This document shows positions 60,262 to 64,000 of a stretch of DNA of 64,000 nucleotides, piece after piece. The stretch is from JBMDXK01 sp048594375 (lineage in GTDB: Bacteria > Pseudomonadota > Alphaproteobacteria > Rhizobiales > Methylopilaceae). The notes beneath the pieces are model-generated. The model was not told the DNA's origin. It did no database searches and saw only the letters and a list, made by a program, of their open reading frames with translations. Both the position numbers and the translations under genes were made by a program. The stretch spans positions 1 to 64,000 of the forward strand of contig JBMDXK010000001.1 of assembly GCA_048594375.1 (NCBI GenBank), given 5' to 3'. Every line of letters begins with the position of its first letter. The stretch's first letter is position 1.

Positions 60262-62178
60262 GTGACAACTTCTACAAGAACCCCTCTTCTTGATACTCTT
60301 GGCAGCCCGGCTGATTTGCGTACGCTTGCGGAAAATCAGCTGGAGCAGGTTGCGCACGAGTTGCGGCTGGAAACCATTGATGCGGTTTCTGTCACCGGCG
60401 GCCATCTTGGGGCGGGGCTGGGTGTTGTCGAGCTGACAACAGCTCTGCATTATGTATTCAATACACCGGATGACCGGATTATCTGGGATGTAGGGCATCA
60501 GGCTTATCCCCATAAGATTCTGACCAAGCGGCGTGACCGTATTCGCACCTTGCGTCAGGCGGGGGGCTTGTCCGGCTTTACCCGCCGTGCGGAAAGCGAA
60601 TACGATCCCTTTGGCGCGGCGCATTCCTCCACGTCTATTTCGGCAGGGCTGGGAATGGCGGTTGCCCGTGATCTTGGCGGCAAGGATAAAAATGTTGTCT
60701 GCGTGATTGGTGATGGTGCCATGTCTGCGGGCATGGCCTATGAGGCCATGAACAATGCCGGTGCCATGAACTCGCGGCTGATTGTTATTCTCAACGATAA
60801 CGATATGTCTATTGCACCGCCTGTTGGGGCGATGTCGGCTTATCTGGCGCGTCTGGTTTCGGGGCGCACGTATTTGTCGTTGCGGGAAATCGGGCGCGGC
60901 CTGATTAAAAAGCTGCCGCGTTTTATGGAAAAAGGGGCGCAGCGCGCTGAAGAATTTGCCCGTGGCATGGCTATGGGTGGCACCTTGTTCGAGGAACTTG
61001 GTTTTTATTATGTCGGGCCGATTGACGGCCACAACCTTGACCATCTGTTGCCGGTTTTGAAAAACGTGCGCGATGCCAAGGTCGGTCCTGTTCTTGTGCA
61101 TGTGGTGACGCAAAAAGGCAAAGGCTATCCCCCCGCCGAGGCTTCGGCGGATAAATATCATGGCGTTGCAAAGTTTGATGTGATTACCGGCACGCAAGCC
61201 AAAGCCAAAAGCAATGCGCCCAGCTATACCAGTGTTTTTGCCAAAGCCTTGACGGCAGAAGCGGAGCGGGATGATAAGATTGTCGCAGTAACAGCGGCCA
61301 TGCCTTCCGGCACAGGGCTGGATAAGTTTGGCGATCTCTTTCCCACCCGCACCTTTGATGTGGGCATTGCAGAGCAGCACGCGGTTACCTTTGCGGCGGG
61401 TCTGGCAACGGAAGGTTATAAACCGTTCTGCGCAATTTATTCCACATTCCTGCAACGCGGGTACGATCAGCTTGTGCATGATGTGGCCATCCAGAATTTG
61501 CCGGTGCGGTTTATGCTGGATCGTGCAGGTCTGGTGGGAGCCGATGGCGCCACCCATGCGGGTGCGTTTGATCTGGCCTATCTGTGTTGCTTGCCGAACA
61601 TGGTGGTGATGGCCGCCAGTGATGAAGCGGAATTGATGCACATGGTGGCCACAGCCGCGGCTTGTGATGATGCGCCCACGGCGGTGCGTTATCCGCGTGG
61701 TGAAGGGGTGGGCGTGGAGTTGCCGGTTCAAGGCACACCAATGCCGATTGGCAAAGGCCGGATCGTGCGCGAAGGCAATCATATTGCTTTGCTATCCTTG
61801 GGAACCCGTCTTGCGGATTGTCTCAAAGCTGCTGATGATCTGGCTGCCAGCGGTCTTTCGGTGACGGTTGCCGATGCCCGTTTTGCGAAGCCTCTGGATG
61901 CCGAACTCATTGGCAATCTTGCGAAAAATCATCATATTCTGGTGACGGTGGAAGAAGGTTCACGCGGTGGATTTGGCGCGCATGTGCTGCATTTCCTGAG
62001 CGAGCAGGGGTTGCTGGATCACGGTTTGAAAGTGCGCACACTCACACTGCCTGATGTGTTTCAGGAGCATGATACACCTGCAAAGCAATATGCCGAAGCG
62101 GGTCTGGATGCCGCAGGAATTGCCGCTACTGTACGCACCCTTCTGGGCAAAAGCGAACAACAGGCCGGAGTTGCATAA
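60262..62178 (+). CDS. dxs: 1-deoxy-D-xylulose-5-phosphate synthase
   Basis: A 638-residue thiamine-diphosphate enzyme that condenses pyruvate with glyceraldehyde 3-phosphate, the first step of the MEP isoprenoid pathway. Blocks: SVTGGHLGAGLGVVELT (about 43-59), WDVGHQAYPHKIL (about 75-87), HSSTSISAGLGMAVARD (about 117-133), VVCVIGDGAMSAGMAYEAMN (about 142-161, ThDP motif GDG...NN) and the pyrimidine part RTFDVGIAEQHAVTFAAGLA (about 363-382) with the catalytic Glu. GTG start; an ATG 7 bases upstream is out of frame. The length is standard. A 573-residue antisense frame over this gene is only a shadow. Confidence 0.97.
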   Translation: MTTSTRTPLLDTLGSPADLRTLAENQLEQVAHELRLETIDAVSVTGGHLGAGLGVVELTTALHYVFNTPDDRIIWDVGHQAYPHKILTKRRDRIRTLRQAGGLSGFTRRAESEYDPFGAAHSSTSISAGLGMAVARDLGGKDKNVVCVIGDGAMSAGMAYEAMNNAGAMNSRLIVILNDNDMSIAPPVGAMSAYLARLVSGRTYLSLREIGRGLIKKLPRFMEKGAQRAEEFARGMAMGGTLFEELGFYYVGPIDGHNLDHLLPVLKNVRDAKVGPVLVHVVTQKGKGYPPAEASADKYHGVAKFDVITGTQAKAKSNAPSYTSVFAKALTAEAERDDKIVAVTAAMPSGTGLDKFGDLFPTRTFDVGIAEQHAVTFAAGLATEGYKPFCAIYSTFLQRGYDQLVHDVAIQNLPVRFMLDRAGLVGADGATHAGAFDLAYLCCLPNMVVMAASDEAELMHMVATAAACDDAPTAVRYPRGEGVGVELPVQGTPMPIGKGRIVREGNHIALLSLGTRLADCLKAADDLAASGLSVTVADARFAKPLDAELIGNLAKNHHILVTVEEGSRGGFGAHVLHFLSEQGLLDHGLKVRTLTLPDVFQEHDTPAKQYAEAGLDAAGIAATVRTLLGKSEQQAGVA

Positions 62179-62241
62179 AATTTCTCTGGAAGAAGAAAAT
62201 GCAGCCTTACCCTTGCCACGGGGAAAGGGTAAATTGCTGTG

Positions 62242-63240
62242 ATGTCTATGATTCATTCCTTTTTGATTGCGTTGTTTTTGTGCATTTCAATTCCGTTCAG
62301 CGGGAGTCTGGCGCAAAATGTTCCTACGGCTACCGTGGTTTCCGATGTGCCTTATGGGCGCGATCACCCTATGCTGAAGCGGTTCGAGAGTACGTTTATT
62401 GTGGCGTATAACCGGAATGAGCTTGAGCGTGTTGTCTTGTTCTCAAATCCCGTAGCGCCCGATTTTTCCGGCAAGACTTTGCCGATTGCATCGTCCATGG
62501 TGGTGGATGGCACGTCTTATGTGATTGCCTATCGGGGAAATGCAGAGACCTCCCCAAGGAGCATTGCAAATTTTTATAAAGCGCAGTTGAACGACGCAGG
62601 TTTTGAAACCCTGTTTGAATGTATGCACGCCGAATGCACTTCAGGCGGGGCAAATTTCAATTATTTAGGCTCCTTGTTGCAAGCCCGTCCGTTTAATGTG
62701 GGTGATCTGGATTCCAAGCAGATTTTCTACCGACTTTCCCGCTTGGTGGAGCCGGATCGGGATATTTATGTCAGCACGTTGATTGGCTATGGCGCGCGTG
62801 GGCCGGCAATCACCTTACGGATTGTGGAAACAAAACCGCACGCGTTGGATAAAAGCGCCATTATGGAAGCGGAAGCCATTGATGCCAATATCAGCACTGC
62901 GGGCAAAGCAGTGCTTTATGGCATATTGTTTGCTACCGGCAAGGCAGAAATCAGCCCCTTATCCAAAGAGCCGCTCAATGAAATTGCCGATTACCTGAAA
63001 AGCAATCCCGCTGTGCGGCTGGTGGTAACAGGGCATACGGATAGCCGGGGCGATTTTGCCCATAATGTCAGCCTTTCGGAACAGCGCGCGCAGGCCGTAG
63101 TCAAGACTTTGGTTGAAAACTATGCTATTGATCCTGCGCGTCTGGTTGCTTTCGGAGCAGGAATGTCTGCGCCTGTTGCCAGCAATGAAACGGAAGCCGG
63201 ACGTGCGCGCAACCGCAGGGTTGAGTTGGTCAGGTTTTAA
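62242..63240 (+). CDS. OmpA-domain protein with DUF4892-like N-terminus
   Basis: A 332-residue exported protein. The signal peptide (MSMIHSFLIALFLCISIPFS) ends before SGSLA/QN. The N-terminal half (about 35-200), starting DHPMLKRFESTFIVAYNRNE, looks like the DUF4892 module. The C-terminal OmpA-like domain (about 220-332) binds peptidoglycan: LFATGKAEISPLSKEPLNEI, VTGHTDSRGDFAHNVSLSEQ and ARLVAFGAGM...GRARNRRVEL. A nearby ATG at 62248 is an alternative start. It follows dxs by 63 bases and may be cotranscribed with it. A link between the outer membrane and the cell wall is likely. Confidence 0.87.
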   Translation: MSMIHSFLIALFLCISIPFSGSLAQNVPTATVVSDVPYGRDHPMLKRFESTFIVAYNRNELERVVLFSNPVAPDFSGKTLPIASSMVVDGTSYVIAYRGNAETSPRSIANFYKAQLNDAGFETLFECMHAECTSGGANFNYLGSLLQARPFNVGDLDSKQIFYRLSRLVEPDRDIYVSTLIGYGARGPAITLRIVETKPHALDKSAIMEAEAIDANISTAGKAVLYGILFATGKAEISPLSKEPLNEIADYLKSNPAVRLVVTGHTDSRGDFAHNVSLSEQRAQAVVKTLVENYAIDPARLVAFGAGMSAPVASNETEAGRARNRRVELVRF

Positions 63241-63264
63241 AGTGGAAGCATGAAGGAATAAACC

Positions 63265-64000
63265 ATGGATCTCGTCACGCAGATGCTGTTTGGTGCTGCC
63301 GTTGCGCAAGCGGGGTTTGGCAAGCATCTGGGGCGGCGCGCGTTGATTGCCGGTGCTGTTTTAGGCGCATTGCCGGATACGGATGTGGTCATTGGTATGG
63401 CGGCAGGGCCTTTTGCCGGATGGGAATACCATCGTGGTTTTACCCATTCACTGCTTTTCGCGCCCGTGGTAGGACCTGTAATCGGTCATCTTATCTGGAA
63501 ATGGGGGCAGCGGCATAAGGGTGCAGTGCCAGCCTATCATGGGGAAAACCAAACCCGCTGGATGTGGCTTGCAACGCTGGTGCTGTTTACCCATCCGCTG
63601 ATTGATGCCTTCACCAGCTATGGAACGCAATTACTGTGGCCGCTCACCAACGAGCGTTTTGCCATCAATGCGCTGTCGATTATTGATCCGGTGTATTCGC
63701 TGGTGCTGGTGGCTGCCTTGTTGATGGGGTGCTTTAAGCGTTTTTATACAAAAGCGGCGCCGTTTGCGGCCAGTCTGGCAATGCTGTTTGTGGTGGTGTA
63801 TTCACTGGGCGGCTGGGCAATGAACAACCATATTGTGCGGGAAGCGCAGGCGCAGATCGGCACGCAGGCCAAAATTGAAGCCTTTCCACTGTTATTCCAG
63901 CCCTATTTCCGGCGTGTTGTGGTGGAAACCGATGCGCAGGTGCGGGTGGGCTATTATTCCATTCTCAATCCGCAGACCATTGCGTGGACAGATTATGCCG
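63265..64000 (+). CDS. YdjM-family membrane-bound metal-dependent hydrolase (partial)
   Basis: An inner-membrane protein of the YdjM (DUF457) type, cut by the end of the window after 245 codons. The start MDLVTQMLFGAAVAQAGFGK follows AAGGAAT (9 bases). The family's His/Asp motifs are visible: ALPDTDVV (about 36-43), HRGFTHSLLF (about 56-65, with the HxxxxH histidines) and TLVLFTHPLIDAFTSYGTQL (about 103-122). At least four membrane segments are present in the visible part. These proteins are called metal-dependent hydrolases by homology only; the substrate is unknown. Confidence 0.85.
   Translation, partial: MDLVTQMLFGAAVAQAGFGKHLGRRALIAGAVLGALPDTDVVIGMAAGPFAGWEYHRGFTHSLLFAPVVGPVIGHLIWKWGQRHKGAVPAYHGENQTRWMWLATLVLFTHPLIDAFTSYGTQLLWPLTNERFAINALSIIDPVYSLVLVAALLMGCFKRFYTKAAPFAASLAMLFVVVYSLGGWAMNNHIVREAQAQIGTQAKIEAFPLLFQPYFRRVVVETDAQVRVGYYSILNPQTIAWTDYA

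Noticed and set aside
60061..61782. 573-codon open frame on the minus strand
   Set aside because: Antisense to dxs and the phosphoesterase end; it is open because of codon bias on the coding strand.
1..64000. tRNA, rRNA or CRISPR genes
   Set aside because: I looked through the intergenic gaps by eye for cloverleaf ends, rRNA segments and spaced repeats and saw none; a tRNAscan or CRISPR finder run would be decisive.

Overview
This 64 kb window is chromosomal DNA from an alphaproteobacterium of medium G+C. The housekeeping set fits that class: hslVU with the HslV N-terminal extension, tamA-tamB, folP-folB-folK, dxs, and an RNase T2 gene next to a small secreted protein. So does a four-gene imelysin/di-heme/imelysin/DUF1513 iron operon that follows two matches to the Irr iron-control element. 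I cannot name a genus. No tRNA, rRNA, CRISPR array, prophage or intact insertion sequence is visible. The only mobile-element trace is an IS3-type orfA fragment at the left edge.

Layout. 1-1.2 kb: IS3 remnant and trmJ. 1.4-6.7 kb: iron operon. 6.8-8.4 kb: CPA1 antiporter. 8.5-13.8 kb: TetR regulator and RND pump. 13.8-17.3 kb: Mn/Zn-type ABC importer (SitABCD-like). 17.3-18.9 kb: six-EF-hand protein. 19.2-22.3 kb: M20 peptidase and folate genes. 22.2-26.5 kb: iron-permease-like protein, GST, cold-shock protein, rlmJ, RNase T2 and its partner. 26.7-31.3 kb: two orphan proteins flanking a type III PLP decarboxylase and a Sua5 protein. 31.5-35.0 kb: translationally coupled acyl-CoA dehydrogenase, SDR and histone-deacetylase-like genes. 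35.5-37.4 kb: cytochrome b561-YceI fusion and YceI. 37.7-38.9 kb: aminotransferase. 39.1-42.1 kb: a 1016-residue orphan. 42.6-45.2 kb: hslVU and a 174-residue protein. 45.5-49.5 kb: Zur-type zinc regulon (COG0523 GTPase, znuCBA). 49.7-55.9 kb: tamA-tamB. 56-64 kb: MBL hydrolase, flavoprotein, DUF1499, phosphoesterase, dxs, OmpA-like protein and a YdjM-like membrane protein that runs off the end.

Two themes stand out. The first is metal homeostasis: separate iron, manganese-type and zinc systems each have recognisable candidate operators (two ICE boxes, three TTGCAAAT repeats, two Zur-like boxes lying in or against promoters). The second is a scattered set of AT-richer orphan genes lacking signal peptides, with Ser/Asn-rich disordered N-termini. 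They are the six-EF-hand protein with an internal duplication, the 411- and 295-residue proteins, and the 1016-residue protein with a membrane hairpin and a thrice-repeated Trp/Asn-Gly motif. They look like secreted effectors. The 174-residue protein beside hslV has a C-terminus that resembles type III secretion inner-rod (SctI) proteins. The effector/secretion reading is inference and is the most interesting hypothesis here.
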